Numbered from the stretch's first letter, positions 1 to 7,874 are shown. The stretch: 64,000 bases of DNA from Acidimicrobiia bacterium (GCA_024281095.1 JAMXLJ010000166.1:1-64000); one strand, 5' to 3'. Made by a program: numbers and translations. Notes: generated by a model from the letters alone, not told the origin.

Positions 1-1133
1 ACGTCGAGGAAGCGGGCGCGGATCTCGGGATCGACTGGGGGGCCGTGGCCAGTGAACACGCGGCCATCGGGTCTTCGGAAGACGAGGCCGTCGGGTTTCG
101 CCGGATCGCCTGCGATCCGCCATCGACCTTCGTGCAGGAACCGGTGGTGAAACGGGCAGAGGCACACCAGGTTCGATGCTTCGGTCCGCCCGCCGTCCGC
201 CGCGTGCTCGATGTGATGCGCCTGCACCCCGCGGCTGCGCTCGCATCCCGGGAAGCGGCAGCGCCGATCGCGGTGGCGCAGGACGCGTGCGAGTGCGGGT
301 GACACGGTGCGCCGGCGCGAGCTGAGACCGACCGGGTTGCCGAGCGCGTCCTTGACGAGCAGCTGCAGCGTGCCGTCGCACACGAGGCGCTGCGCCGTCT
401 CCATGGCAACTGGAATGTCCCCCTCGACGATGGTCGGTGAGCCGTCTTCGGTGACGTGTAGGACGACCGTCGCGCGGTCGGCGTCCGCGTCGTCGGCCAA
501 TCGTGCCGAGGCAAGCTCGACCAGCGCGTCGGCGGCACGCATGTTGCCGGCGTCGCGCAGTCCATCGGCGTTCGGCTGTTGTGTCGCGTAGACGCGGTCG
601 AGCGCGGCAACGACCTTCGATCCGAGCTCGTCGGGGAGCCGGGCCGAGAACCGCCACATCCCGATCCGGCCGTCGCGCCACCAACGGAGGGACCGTTGAC
701 GGTGCCGTTCGTTGGCTTCGTCGGTCGACACGGCCTGGCGCCCGGAGGCGATGGCATCGAGCGTGGCCGGCGCGCATCCGGGGCCTGTCGTGGCCCAGTG
801 GGCGTCCGTCTCCGGCGTGGCGATTCTGGCGATCGGCGCCAGCTGGTCGAAGGACAGCCGGCCCTCGTCGGCCACGCGGTGGACGGCAGGGAGGTCGCGC
901 AAGTTGCGGGCTGCGGACACGAGCGTGCGCGCCGTACTCGTGCGCACCCGCGAGGTCAACGCAACCCAGTCCGCCGTGTCGGTTGCGCCGTTCTCGCGGC
1001 CGGCGTCACGATCGTCGAGCAGACCGAGCACGCGCAGCTTCTGGCTGCGCACCGCGTTCTCCAACGCGTCGAGCTGCGCGTAGACATACTCGAGCGTCTC
1101 GGTAGGAGCATCCGCGAGCTCGGCAGCGAACAT
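1..1133 (-). CDS. DUF222/13E12-type HNH endonuclease, 3' end off window
   Basis: Reading the minus strand from ATG at 1133 gives about 377 codons without a stop; the C-terminus lies beyond base 1. The N-terminal part is the helical DUF222 (13E12 repeat) domain. The C-terminal part has the HNH zinc-finger nuclease pattern CRFPGCE, then VQAHHIEHAADGG, then NLVCLCPFHHRFLHEG, in the usual order. Proteins of this family are abundant and repetitive in actinobacteria; a DNA-cleaving role is inferred from the HNH fold and the biological role is unknown. A perfect LexA-type box overlaps the start codon and a -10-like TAGTAT lies 8 nt upstream, so the gene is probably DNA-damage inducible and possibly leaderless. 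It is divergent from pdxS. Confidence 0.9.
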   Translation of the reverse strand, partial: MFAAELADAPTETLEYVYAQLDALENAVRSQKLRVLGLLDDRDAGRENGATDTADWVALTSRVRTSTARTLVSAARNLRDLPAVHRVADEGRLSFDQLAPIARIATPETDAHWATTGPGCAPATLDAIASGRQAVSTDEANERHRQRSLRWWRDGRIGMWRFSARLPDELGSKVVAALDRVYATQQPNADGLRDAGNMRAADALVELASARLADDADADRATVVLHVTEDGSPTIVEGDIPVAMETAQRLVCDGTLQLLVKDALGNPVGLSSRRRTVSPALARVLRHRDRRCRFPGCERSRGVQAHHIEHAADGGRTEASNLVCLCPFHHRFLHEGRWRIAGDPAKPDGLVFRRPDGRVFTGHGPPVDPEIRARFLD

Positions 1134-1140
1134 ACGTTCG
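1127..1140. promoter_or_regulatory. LexA/SOS box over the HNH gene start
   Basis: CGAACATACGTTCG matches the Gram-positive/actinobacterial SOS box consensus CGAAC-RNRY-GTTCG at every position. It lies between the minus-strand -10-like TAGTAT (1142-1147) and the ATG at 1133, and covers the start codon, which is a classical repressor position. LexA sites associated with 13E12 family genes are known in Mycobacterium tuberculosis. Confidence 0.8.
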
Positions 1141-1141
1141 T

Positions 1142-1147
1142 ATACTA
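1142..1147 (-). promoter_or_regulatory. -10 box of the HNH gene
   Basis: On the minus strand TAGTAT (TANNNT class) ends 8 nt before the ATG at 1133. Initiation about 7 nt downstream would put the transcript start at or next to the start codon, and the SOS box would cover it. Confidence 0.5.
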
Positions 1148-1197
1148 ACGGCGGTTTGCGCGTCATTTTTCGGAACGGGGCCCGCGGAGACCGCCGG

Positions 1198-1203
1198 TAG
1201 ACT
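1198..1203 (+). promoter_or_regulatory. -10 box of pdxS, leaderless-type
   Basis: TAGACT ends 6 nt before the pdxS ATG at 1210 and no Shine-Dalgarno sequence precedes that ATG. The same spacing recurs before ruvC, apt and other genes of this window. Confidence 0.6.
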
Positions 1204-1209
1204 GCACGC

Positions 1210-2100
1210 ATGTCCTCCGAGACGCGCGCCACCGGAACCGCCCGCGTGAAGCGGGGCCTCGCAGAGATGCTGCGGGGCGGAGTCATCATGGACGTCGTCA
1301 CCCCCGAGCAGGCGAAGATCGCCGAAGACGCCGGTGCGGTCGCGGTCATGGCCCTCGAGCGGGTTCCGGCCGACATCCGGCGCGATGGCGGTGTCGCCCG
1401 CATGAGCGACCCGGTGATGATCGAGGGCATCCAGGCCGCGGTGACGATCCCCGTGATGGCGAAGTGCCGGATCGGCCACTTCGCCGAGGCGCAGGTCCTG
1501 GAGTCGCTCGGCGTCGACTATGTCGACGAGTCCGAGGTGCTCACGCCCGCCGACGAGGCGCACCACGTCGACAAGTGGGCCTTCACGGTGCCGTTCGTGT
1601 GCGGCGCGACGAACCTCGGCGAGGCCCTGCGCCGCATCGGTGAGGGCGCGGCGATGATCCGCTCGAAGGGCGAGGCCGGTACGGGCAACATCATCGAGGC
1701 CGTACGGCATCTGCGGTCCATCCTCGGCGACATCAAGAAGCTCACCATTGCGCCGCCCGAGGAGCTCTACGGGTGGGCGAAGGATCTGCGGGCGCCGATC
1801 GACCTGGTGCAGGAGGTCGCCGAGCGCGGCGAGCTGCCGGTGCCGCTCTTCTGCGCGGGCGGTATCGCCACGCCCGCCGACGCGTCGTTGGTGATGCAGC
1901 TCGGCGCCCAAGCCGTGTTCGTCGGCAGCGGCATCTTCAAGAGTGACGACCCGGCACCACGAGCGAAGGCCATCGTCGAGGCGACGACCCACTACGCCGA
2001 CCCCTCGATCGTCGCCAAGGTGTCGCGGGGCCTCGGCGCCGCGATGCGCGGCGAAGAGATCGACACCCTCGACGTGAAGCTCGCGGACCGAGGCTGGTAG
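1210..2100 (+). CDS. pdxS: Pyridoxal 5'-phosphate synthase lyase subunit PdxS
   Basis: This 296-aa (beta/alpha)8 barrel makes PLP from ribose 5-phosphate, glyceraldehyde 3-phosphate and ammonia supplied by PdxT, in the DXP-independent pathway. The N-terminal stretch GGVIMDVV holds the conserved Asp. AKCRIGH (about residue 85) and [10 protein letters not shown] (about residue 153) hold the two catalytic lysines known in PdxS. Length and sequence are fully typical. The ATG at 1210 is chosen because the -10 box TAGACT lies 6 nt upstream. pdxT follows 25 nt downstream, as expected for the PdxS12-PdxT12 complex. Confidence 0.98.
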   Translation: MSSETRATGTARVKRGLAEMLRGGVIMDVVTPEQAKIAEDAGAVAVMALERVPADIRRDGGVARMSDPVMIEGIQAAVTIPVMAKCRIGHFAEAQVLESLGVDYVDESEVLTPADEAHHVDKWAFTVPFVCGATNLGEALRRIGEGAAMIRSKGEAGTGNIIEAVRHLRSILGDIKKLTIAPPEELYGWAKDLRAPIDLVQEVAERGELPVPLFCAGGIATPADASLVMQLGAQAVFVGSGIFKSDDPAPRAKAIVEATTHYADPSIVAKVSRGLGAAMRGEEIDTLDVKLADRGW

Positions 2101-2125
2101 CCCATGACGCGGCGGCCTCCAGGTC

Positions 2126-2704
2126 ATGAAGGCCGGAGTTCTCGCCCTGCAGGGCGCGTTCCGCGAGCACCGCGAGGTGCTCGACGCGCTCGGCGTTGAC
2201 GTCATCGAGGTCCGCGTCCCCGACCACCTGAGTGGCGTCGACGCGCTGTTCCTGCCGGGCGGCGAGTCGACCACGATGAGCAATCTCCTCGACTCGTCCG
2301 GACTGTTCGAGCCGCTGCAGGTGTTGATCCACGATGGCGTCCCGACGTTCGGTACGTGCGCGGGCATGATCCTGCTGGCGCGTGACGTCGTCGACGGACG
2401 CGCCGACCAGCGCAGCTTCGACGTGCTCGACATCCGGGTGCGTCGCAACGGCTACGGCCGTCAGATCGCGAGCTTCGAGGCGGACCTCGACGTGGACGAC
2501 CTGCGCGGCGGTAGGTTCCGGGGTGTGTTCATCCGGGCCCCGTTGGTGGAGCGGGTCGGCGACGGTGTCGACGTGCTCGCCGAGCACGACGGTGTCCCGG
2601 TGCTCGTGCGACAGGGCAGCGTGTGGGCGGCGAGCTTCCACCCCGAGCTCTCCGGCGACCTTCGGTTGCACGAGCGGTTCGTTCACGAGGTAGGTGCGAC
2701 ATGA
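2126..2704 (+). CDS. pdxT: Pyridoxal 5'-phosphate synthase glutaminase subunit PdxT
   Basis: This 192-aa class I glutamine amidotransferase hydrolyses glutamine and channels ammonia to PdxS. Visible motifs are VLALQGAFREH at the N-terminus, GGEST near residue 48, the nucleophile Cys in GTCAGM (about residue 77) and the catalytic HPE triad end (about residue 172). Its TGA overlaps the yebC ATG (ATGA, 2701-2704), so the genes pdxS-pdxT-yebC form one operon with likely coupled translation. Confidence 0.97.
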   Translation: MKAGVLALQGAFREHREVLDALGVDVIEVRVPDHLSGVDALFLPGGESTTMSNLLDSSGLFEPLQVLIHDGVPTFGTCAGMILLARDVVDGRADQRSFDVLDIRVRRNGYGRQIASFEADLDVDDLRGGRFRGVFIRAPLVERVGDGVDVLAEHDGVPVLVRQGSVWAASFHPELSGDLRLHERFVHEVGAT

Positions 2705-3453
2705 GCGGTCATTCCAAGTGGCATTCCATCAAGCACAAGAAGGGCGCGGCCGACGCGGCGCGCGGCAAGCTCTTCGCGCGCCTGATCCGTCAGATCGAGG
2801 TGGCTGCCCGCGAAGGCGGCGGCGACACCGACGCCAACGCGACGTTGCGCACGATGGTGCAGAAGGCGCGAGACGCGTCGGTGCCCATCGACACCATCGA
2901 GCGTGCGATCAAGCGCGGGACGGGCGAGCTCGACGGCGTGCGCTACGAGTCGGTGACGTACGAGGGCTACGCGCCCAATGGTGTCGCGCTGCTCGTCGAG
3001 ACGCTGACCGACAACCGCAACCGCACGGGTTCCGAGATCAAGAACCTTTTCAACCGCAACGGCGGCAACTTCGCCGAGCCCGGTGCGGTGGCATGGCAGT
3101 TCGAGCGCAAAGGCGTCGTCATCGTCGAGAAGTCGGCCGCGTCCGAAGACGACCTCATGCTCGCCGCGCTCGAGGCGGGAGCCGAGGACATCGCGGACCA
3201 GGGCGACAGCTGGCAGGTCACGAGCCCACCCACCGACCTCAACGCGGTCCGTTCCGCACTCGAGGAGGGCGGGATCGCGATGACTTCGTCGGAGCTGACG
3301 ATGCTTCCGACGCAGACGGTGCCCCTGTCGGACGAGTCGAGCGCGAAGCAGGTGCTACGTCTCGTCGACACACTCGAGGATCACGACGACGTGCAGGCGG
3401 TCTATGCCAACTTCGACATCCCCGACGATGTCTTGCAGTCGGTGATGGCCTAG
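2701..3453 (+). CDS. YebC/PmpR-family regulatory protein
   Basis: This 250-aa protein starts MSGHSKWHSIKHKK, the diagnostic N-terminus of the YebC/TACO1 family, and contains YEGYAPNGVALLVE, also typical. Family members act as transcriptional regulators (PmpR, YebC) or promote translation of proline-rich stretches. The downstream neighbour of this core gene in many actinobacteria is the ruvCAB cluster; here a 3.7-kb block is interposed. The start is set by the ATGA overlap with pdxT. A palindromic repeat follows the stop codon directly. Confidence 0.95.
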   Translation: MSGHSKWHSIKHKKGAADAARGKLFARLIRQIEVAAREGGGDTDANATLRTMVQKARDASVPIDTIERAIKRGTGELDGVRYESVTYEGYAPNGVALLVETLTDNRNRTGSEIKNLFNRNGGNFAEPGAVAWQFERKGVVIVEKSAASEDDLMLAALEAGAEDIADQGDSWQVTSPPTDLNAVRSALEEGGIAMTSSELTMLPTQTVPLSDESSAKQVLRLVDTLEDHDDVQAVYANFDIPDDVLQSVMA

Positions 3454-3513
3454 TGCGGACGGAGCTGCGTCCTGGGCGGATGCCCGGGAGGGCGCAGCGG
3501 AGGGAGCCATGAG
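3454..3513 (+). repeat. Dispersed palindromic intergenic repeat, copy 1
   Basis: This 60-base element lies directly after the yebC stop and is about 85% identical to 13179-13238. It can fold as an outer stem GCTGCG/CGCAGC enclosing an inner hairpin CCTGGGC-GGAT-GCCCGGG. A 12-base direct repeat GTGCGGACGGAG occurs at its left end (3454-3465) and again just beyond it (3518-3529), where it supplies the ribosome-binding site of the next gene. It may be a REP-like or miniature element; no coding potential was seen. Confidence 0.7.
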
Positions 3514-3537
3514 GACCGTGCGGACGGAGATGTAGTT

Positions 3538-4008
3538 GTGACGGACCGTGCTGACGTCGGAGACCGGGCGCCCGAGTTCACCGCGCCGGGAGTCGAGAAC
3601 GGGCGGCGGCGCGACTTCGCGCTCTCGGAGTACCGCGGCCGCAAGGTGGTACTCGCGTTCTATCCCGGCGACTTCACCCCGGGCTGAACCCGTCAGCTCC
3701 GCTCGTACCGCGACGACATCGCGGTGTTCGAGCAGGCGGGCGCGGTCGTGCTCGCGGTGTCCCCGCAAGGTGTCGACAGCCACGAACGCTTCGCGAAGCA
3801 AGAGGGGTTCACCTTCCCCCTCCTCGCCGACCCGGACGGTGCGATCGCGCGCGCCTACGGGGTCGAGGGCGGCAGCAGGGTGCAGGTGAAGCGCTCGATC
3901 TTCGTGATCGACGCGGACGGTGTGATCCGGTGGCGGTTCGTCGGCGCGGTCCGCGCGATCTTCAAGAAGCCGCGCGATCTCGCGAAGGTTCTCGAAAGGG
4001 TGAGTTGA
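3538..4008 (+). CDS. Probable selenocysteine peroxiredoxin (AhpC/TSA, Bcp-like), TGA = Sec at codon 50
   Basis: From GTG 3538 (GGAG 8 nt upstream) the frame runs 49 codons to YPGDFTPG, meets TGA at 3685-3687, then continues in the same frame with [10 protein letters not shown] and a complete peroxiredoxin C-terminal half to TGA at 4006-4008, 156 aa in all. TGA sits exactly where Bcp-type peroxiredoxins have the peroxidatic Cys (PGCT). A hairpin that fits the bacterial SECIS pattern follows at 3702-3732. The product contains no Cys at all: position U+5, the usual resolving Cys, is Arg. Hydrogen-peroxide or organic-hydroperoxide reduction through a selenol resolved by an external thiol is inferred. 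The stop overlaps the next ATG by one base. The alternative is a nonsense mutation in a pseudogene, but the intact downstream frame argues against decay. Confidence 0.82.
3702..3732 (+). promoter_or_regulatory. Candidate bacterial SECIS element
   Basis: Stem arms are CTCG (3702-3705) plus TACCGCGA (3706-3713) pairing with TCGCGGTG (3719-3726) and, after a 2-base bulge, CGAG (3729-3732). That is 12 pairs with one T-G wobble. The apical loop CGACA (3714-3718) has G as its second base, and 26 nt separate the TGA from the loop. Bacterial SECIS elements are known to lie immediately 3' of the UGA, with a small loop carrying an early G, about 16-37 nt away. The structure was read by eye, not by a folding program. 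Confidence 0.7.
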
Positions 4009-4418
4009 TGAACGTAGACGAGGCGCTCGAGTTCGTCCGCGCCAACCACAATGCGGTGCTGGCAACGCTGCGCCGCGACGGCCGCCCGCAGCTCAGCCCG
4101 GTCTCCGCCGGCGTCGATCGCGACGCCATGGTCGTCGTCAGCACCCGCGAGACCGCGATGAAGGTGAAGAACCTCGAACGCGATCCATGGTGCTCACTTT
4201 GCGTCCTGAGCGACCGCTTCTACGGCCCGTTCGTGCAGATCGAGGGTCGGGCCCAGATCGTCAGACTCCCCGAGGCCATGGACGGCCTCGTGCAGTATTA
4301 CCGCGACATCTCGGGCGAGCATCCCGACTGGGACGACTACCGGGCCGCCATGGAGCGTGACCGTCGAGTCCTGATACGGGTCCACCCGGAACGCGTCGGC
4401 CCCGACCGCAGCGGCTGA
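4008..4418 (+). CDS. PPOX-class (probable F420-dependent) flavin-fold oxidoreductase
   Basis: This 136-aa split beta-barrel protein begins with a short helix, then NAVLATLRRDGRPQLSPVS, the usual first strands of the pyridoxamine-phosphate-oxidase-like family. TRETAMKVKNLERDPWCSL and VQIEGRAQIV are typical of the Rv1155-like, TIGR03618-type group that binds F420 or a flavin. The substrate is unknown. The ATG overlaps the TGA of the peroxiredoxin by one base, so the two are translationally coupled and presumably serve a common redox function. Confidence 0.85.
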   Translation: MNVDEALEFVRANHNAVLATLRRDGRPQLSPVSAGVDRDAMVVVSTRETAMKVKNLERDPWCSLCVLSDRFYGPFVQIEGRAQIVRLPEAMDGLVQYYRDISGEHPDWDDYRAAMERDRRVLIRVHPERVGPDRSG

Positions 4419-4517
4419 GGCGCGGAGCCGACCAGTTGAAGCTGAGGCGTAGGGGTGGCCCGGCGAGGCCCGGGCGCGCTATTCAATGTGCCCGCATCCA
4501 CGAACCCGGGAGTGTCG

Positions 4518-4979
4518 GTGCGAATCTCGATGACGGTCAACGGTGCCGTCCAGGACCACGACGTCGAACCTCGCACGCTGCTCGTCCAGTACCTCCGGGA
4601 GGCATGCGCGCTCACGGGCACGAAGATCGGGTGTGACACGTCGTCGTGCGGCGCCTGCACGGTTCTCGTCGACGACGAGTCGGTGAAGTCGTGCACCATG
4701 TTCGCGGCGCAGGCCGACGGGCGCAGCGTCACGACGATCGAGGGGCTCGCACCCGAAGGCGCGCTGCACCCGGTGCAGCAGGCGTTCCAAGACAATCACG
4801 GCCTCCAGTGCGGCTTCTGCACGGCGGGCATGGTGATGGCCGCGGTGTCGTTGCTCGACGAGATCCCCAATCCAACCGAGCGCGAGGTGCGCGAGGGGCT
4901 CGAGGGCAATCTCTGCCGCTGCACCGGTTACCACAACATCGTGAAGGCGGTGCTCGCCGCAGCCGGGAGCGCACGTTGA
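4518..4979 (+). CDS. coxS: [2Fe-2S] small subunit of a molybdenum hydroxylase (CoxS-like)
   Basis: This 153-aa protein carries both conserved [2Fe-2S] clusters: an N-terminal ferredoxin-type set in [13 protein letters not shown] plus a later Cys, and a C-terminal set in CGFCTAGM and CRCTGY. Such subunits pass electrons from the molybdenum cofactor of CO dehydrogenase, xanthine dehydrogenase or related aldehyde oxidases to the FAD subunit. The GTG at 4518 (GGGAG 5 nt upstream) gives the usual N-terminus VRISMTVNG; in-frame codons further upstream do not look coding. It overlaps the next gene (TTGA). Confidence 0.93.
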   Translation: MRISMTVNGAVQDHDVEPRTLLVQYLREACALTGTKIGCDTSSCGACTVLVDDESVKSCTMFAAQADGRSVTTIEGLAPEGALHPVQQAFQDNHGLQCGFCTAGMVMAAVSLLDEIPNPTEREVREGLEGNLCRCTGYHNIVKAVLAAAGSAR

Positions 4980-5797
4980 TCCCCGCTGCGTTCGACTACG
5001 TGCGGGCCGGCTCCGCCGACGAGGCGATCGCCATCCTGTCCGAGCACGGCGACGACGCCAAGCTCCTCGCGGGCGGCATGTCGCTCATTCCCTTGATGAA
5101 GCTGCGGCTCTCGACGCCGTCGGTGCTCGTCGACGTCGGCCGAGTCGCCGACCTGTCCTATGTGCGCGACGCTGGCGACCGCCTCGCGATCGGCGCGCTC
5201 ACACGTCACCGCGACATCGAGACGTCGGATGTGCTCGCCGAGCACTGCGGCGTGCTGCGCGCGGTCGCCGCGCAGGTCGGCGACAACCAGGTGCGCCATC
5301 GCGGCACGATCGGCGGGTCAGTGGCGCATGGTGATCCCGCGTCCGATCTGCCGGCCGCCTTGCTCGCGCTCGACGCGACGTTCGTCGCGCGCGGGCGCGC
5401 GGGGGAGCGCGAGATCGCGGCGGCGGACTTCTTCCAGGGCTTCCTCGAGACCGCGCTCGCTCCCGACGAGTTGCTCACCGAGATCCGGGTTCCGAAGACC
5501 GGGCCGCGCGGGTTCTCGTACCAGAAGTTCAACCGGCGGGCCCAGGACTGGGCCATCGTCGGCGCGGTCGCCGTCACGAACGGTGCCACGCGGGTCGCGT
5601 TGGTCAACATGGGCACGACACCGCTGCGAGCCCTGGCCGTCGAGGCGGCGCTGGCCGCGGGTGCTGCGCCGGCCGACGCGTCCGCGCACGCGGCCGACGG
5701 CACCGAGCCGGCCGCAGACCTCAACGCCTCGCCGGAGTACCGGTGTCATCTCGCGCGCGTCCTGACGCGGCGAGCCTTGGAGGAAGCCGCAACCTGA
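4976..5797 (+). CDS. coxM: FAD-binding medium subunit of a molybdenum hydroxylase (CoxM-like)
   Basis: This 273-aa protein from TTG 4976 (GGGAG 6 nt upstream, overlapping the coxS stop) begins [20 protein letters not shown]. It contains the FAD-binding signatures [16 protein letters not shown] and the [20 protein letters not shown] loop, both diagnostic of the CO/xanthine dehydrogenase medium subunit. It relays electrons from the [2Fe-2S] subunit to an external acceptor. The expected neighbour, the large molybdopterin-binding subunit, is not in the window. Confidence 0.93.
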   Translation: MIPAAFDYVRAGSADEAIAILSEHGDDAKLLAGGMSLIPLMKLRLSTPSVLVDVGRVADLSYVRDAGDRLAIGALTRHRDIETSDVLAEHCGVLRAVAAQVGDNQVRHRGTIGGSVAHGDPASDLPAALLALDATFVARGRAGEREIAAADFFQGFLETALAPDELLTEIRVPKTGPRGFSYQKFNRRAQDWAIVGAVAVTNGATRVALVNMGTTPLRALAVEAALAAGAAPADASAHAADGTEPAADLNASPEYRCHLARVLTRRALEEAAT

Positions 5798-5799
5798 GC

Positions 5800-6423
5800 G
5801 TGCCCGCCGTGTCCCGCAGCATCGCGGTGGCGGTGCTCGCCGCCGGTGCAGGCACGCGCACCGGCGGTGCGACGCCGAAGCCGTTGCTCGAGTTGCAAGG
5901 CCGTCCGCTCGTGACATGGGCGCTCGATGCGGCGCGTCGGAGTGGGCTCGAGCCGCTGCTGCTCGTCGTCGGCTTCGACGCCGAGGCAGTCGCCGCGGCC
6001 GCGCCGCGCGACGTCGAGGTCGTCGTCGGCAACGACTGGCACCACGGCATCGCGTACAGTCTGCGGGCCGCGCTCGGTGCCTTGTCGGGGCGGCCGGCGG
6101 TCGACGCGGTGTGCATCGGCTTGGCCGACCAGCCGCTCGTCGGTGCGGACGCCTACCGGCGCGTCGCGGCCGCATACGATGACGGCGCCGCCCTCGCCGT
6201 CGCCACGTACGGCGGCGTGCGGGGGAACCCGGTCATGCTTCGTCGTTCGCGGTGGGGCGAGGCCATGCGGTTGGAGGGCGACGAGGGCGCACGGGCGCTC
6301 TTTCGGCGCCACCCGGTGGTGGAGGTGCCGTGCGACGGCACCGGTGAGCCGTCAGACGTCGACACGCTCGACGACCTTCGAGTCATGGAGATCCAATGCG
6401 CATCGAGGACCAATTCCGCGTGA
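5800..6423 (+). CDS. MocA-like molybdenum cofactor cytidylyltransferase
   Basis: This 207-aa NTP-transferase-fold protein has the start motif VAVLAAGAGTRTGG followed by TPKPLLELQG, and GLADQPLVGAD around residue 107, the LADQP signature of CTP:molybdopterin cytidylyltransferases (MocA/MobA-like). It would convert Moco into the dinucleotide form used by CO dehydrogenase-type enzymes, which fits its place between coxM and coxG. The GTG at 5800 follows the coxM stop by 2 nt; GTG 5809 is also possible. The last 28 bases overlap the next gene. Confidence 0.85.
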   Translation: MPAVSRSIAVAVLAAGAGTRTGGATPKPLLELQGRPLVTWALDAARRSGLEPLLLVVGFDAEAVAAAAPRDVEVVVGNDWHHGIAYSLRAALGALSGRPAVDAVCIGLADQPLVGADAYRRVAAAYDDGAALAVATYGGVRGNPVMLRRSRWGEAMRLEGDEGARALFRRHPVVEVPCDGTGEPSDVDTLDDLRVMEIQCASRTNSA

Positions 6424-7184
6424 ACGTGCCGGTCGAGGAGGCTTGGAGGCTGCTCCTCGACATCGAGCGCATCGCTCCCTGCATGCCCGGTGCGCAGTTG
6501 CAGGAAATCGAGGGCGAGGAGTTCCGTGGGATCGTGAAGGTAAAGGTCGGCCCCATCACCGCGCAGTACAAGGGGAGCGCGCGCTTCACCGAGGTCGACC
6601 AGGAAAACCATCGTGCGGTGATCTCCGCGAGCGGACGCGACACGCGCGGCCAGGGCAACGCATCCGCGACCGTCACCGCGTCCCTGCAGCCGGCAGGCGA
6701 CGGCACGGATGTCCGCATCGAGACCGACCTGTCGATCACGGGCAAGGTCGCACAGTTCGGCCGCGGCGTCATCGGCGACGTCTCGACGAAGCTGCTCGCG
6801 CAGTTCGTCGACAATCTCGAGCGCGACGTGCTCGGCGGCGCCGTACCGCTCGCCACGGTCGGCGCGGTCGAGGTCGATCAGGTGATCGACCTCGCGGAGG
6901 GACGCGTCGAGACGGAGGAGGCGACCGCCGGCGAGGTGACCGAGATCCCCGGCCCCGGCCTCGTGTCGCCGCCGAGTGCGACCGCGACGCCCGGCGGAGT
7001 GCCTGCGGGCACGAGCACGAACGGGATCCGCCGGGTCGACTCGCGAGAAGTCGAGCCGGTCGACCTGCTCGCGGTCAGCGGCACGCCGGTGCTGAAGCGG
7101 CTGGCGCCGGTGGTTCTCGTGTCGCTCGTCCTCGCGTTGGTGTTCGGCGCCCGCCGCCGCAAGCGGCGCGCGCGCAAGCGGTGA
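6396..7184 (+). CDS. coxG: CoxG-like SRPBCC protein with C-terminal membrane anchor
   Basis: This 262-aa protein starts MRIEDQFRVNVPVEEAW, the START/SRPBCC fold typical of CO dehydrogenase subunit G, with VGPITAQYKGSARF in the domain core. After a linker, residues about 235-255 form one hydrophobic segment followed by an Arg/Lys-rich tail, which would anchor it to the membrane with the tail in the cytoplasm. CoxG proteins are known as membrane recruitment factors and quinone or lipid carriers for CO dehydrogenase. It is the last gene of the cluster; its ATG lies inside the mocA-like gene. Confidence 0.88.
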   Translation: MRIEDQFRVNVPVEEAWRLLLDIERIAPCMPGAQLQEIEGEEFRGIVKVKVGPITAQYKGSARFTEVDQENHRAVISASGRDTRGQGNASATVTASLQPAGDGTDVRIETDLSITGKVAQFGRGVIGDVSTKLLAQFVDNLERDVLGGAVPLATVGAVEVDQVIDLAEGRVETEEATAGEVTEIPGPGLVSPPSATATPGGVPAGTSTNGIRRVDSREVEPVDLLAVSGTPVLKRLAPVVLVSLVLALVFGARRRKRRARKR

Positions 7185-7276
7185 CGCGACTCCGGTTTCC
7201 TCTTCATCTCCCTCCCGTCTCGTGGCCGCTGACCCGGCTGCTCGAGACGGTCCGCGTCGACGAACGGCCGGCACCC

Positions 7277-7282
7277 TAGGAT
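7277..7282 (+). promoter_or_regulatory. -10 box of ruvC, leaderless-type
   Basis: TAGGAT ends 7 nt before the GTG of ruvC at 7290, so transcription would begin at or next to the start codon. No Shine-Dalgarno sequence is present. Confidence 0.6.
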
Positions 7283-7289
7283 CGAACTC

Positions 7290-7874
7290 GTGTTCGATCG
7301 CAGTGGCGCGCCTGCGCCTGTGTTGGGCATCGATCCCGGCCTGTCCCGCTGCGGGTACGGCGCGGTCGTGGCCCACGCGAGCACGCAGGCGGCGGTCGCG
7401 TACGGCGTCATCCGCACCCCGGCCGGCGACGAGCTCGGGCCGCGCCTCGCCCGGCTCGAGGCCGAGCTCGAACGGCTGGTGCACGAGCTGCGCCCCGGGG
7501 CGGTCGCGGTCGAGCGGGTGCTGTTCCAGACCAACGTGCGCACCGCGATGTCGGTGGGCCAGGCGAGCGGTGTCGCCCTCGCGGTCGCGGCGCGCGCCGG
7601 AGTCCCCGTCGTCCACTACAGCCCGAACGAAGTGAAGCTCGCGGTCACGGGTTACGGCGCCGCCGACAAGGCCCAGGTGCAACAGATGGTCATGCGGCTG
7701 CTCCGGCTGCACGAGCCGCCGCGGCCGGCCGATGCCGCGGACGCGCTCGCGCTCGCGTTGTGCCACCTGTGGGCCGCACCCATGCGCGACGCAGCTCGGG
7801 CGAATGCGCCGGCACGGTCGGGCGGGTTCGATCGCGCGGTCGCCGCCGCACTGGCGAAGGAGGATCGTCGATGA
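7290..7874 (+). CDS. ruvC: Crossover junction endodeoxyribonuclease RuvC
   Basis: This 194-aa RNase-H-fold resolvase cuts Holliday junctions held by RuvAB. Catalytic acidic residues are visible in VLGIDPGLSRCGYG (first Asp), VAVERVLFQ (Glu) and the C-terminal DAADALALALCH. The GTG start follows the -10 box directly. It overlaps ruvA by ATGA, giving the usual ruvC-ruvA-ruvB operon. A short Ala/Arg-rich tail follows the conserved core. Confidence 0.97.
   Translation: MFDRSGAPAPVLGIDPGLSRCGYGAVVAHASTQAAVAYGVIRTPAGDELGPRLARLEAELERLVHELRPGAVAVERVLFQTNVRTAMSVGQASGVALAVAARAGVPVVHYSPNEVKLAVTGYGAADKAQVQQMVMRLLRLHEPPRPADAADALALALCHLWAAPMRDAARANAPARSGGFDRAVAAALAKEDRR

Noticed and set aside
1006-2448. 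Long minus-strand frames opposite pdxS/pdxT and many other genes (for example opposite 12.2-13.9 kb and 58-60 kb)
   Set aside because: They are antisense shadows typical of GC-rich DNA; the plus- or minus-strand partners carry recognisable families and proper starts.
3509-3534. Tiny frame MRTVRTEM as a leader peptide before the peroxiredoxin
   Set aside because: Its sequence is the end of the palindromic repeat plus the ribosome-binding site; nothing indicates translation.
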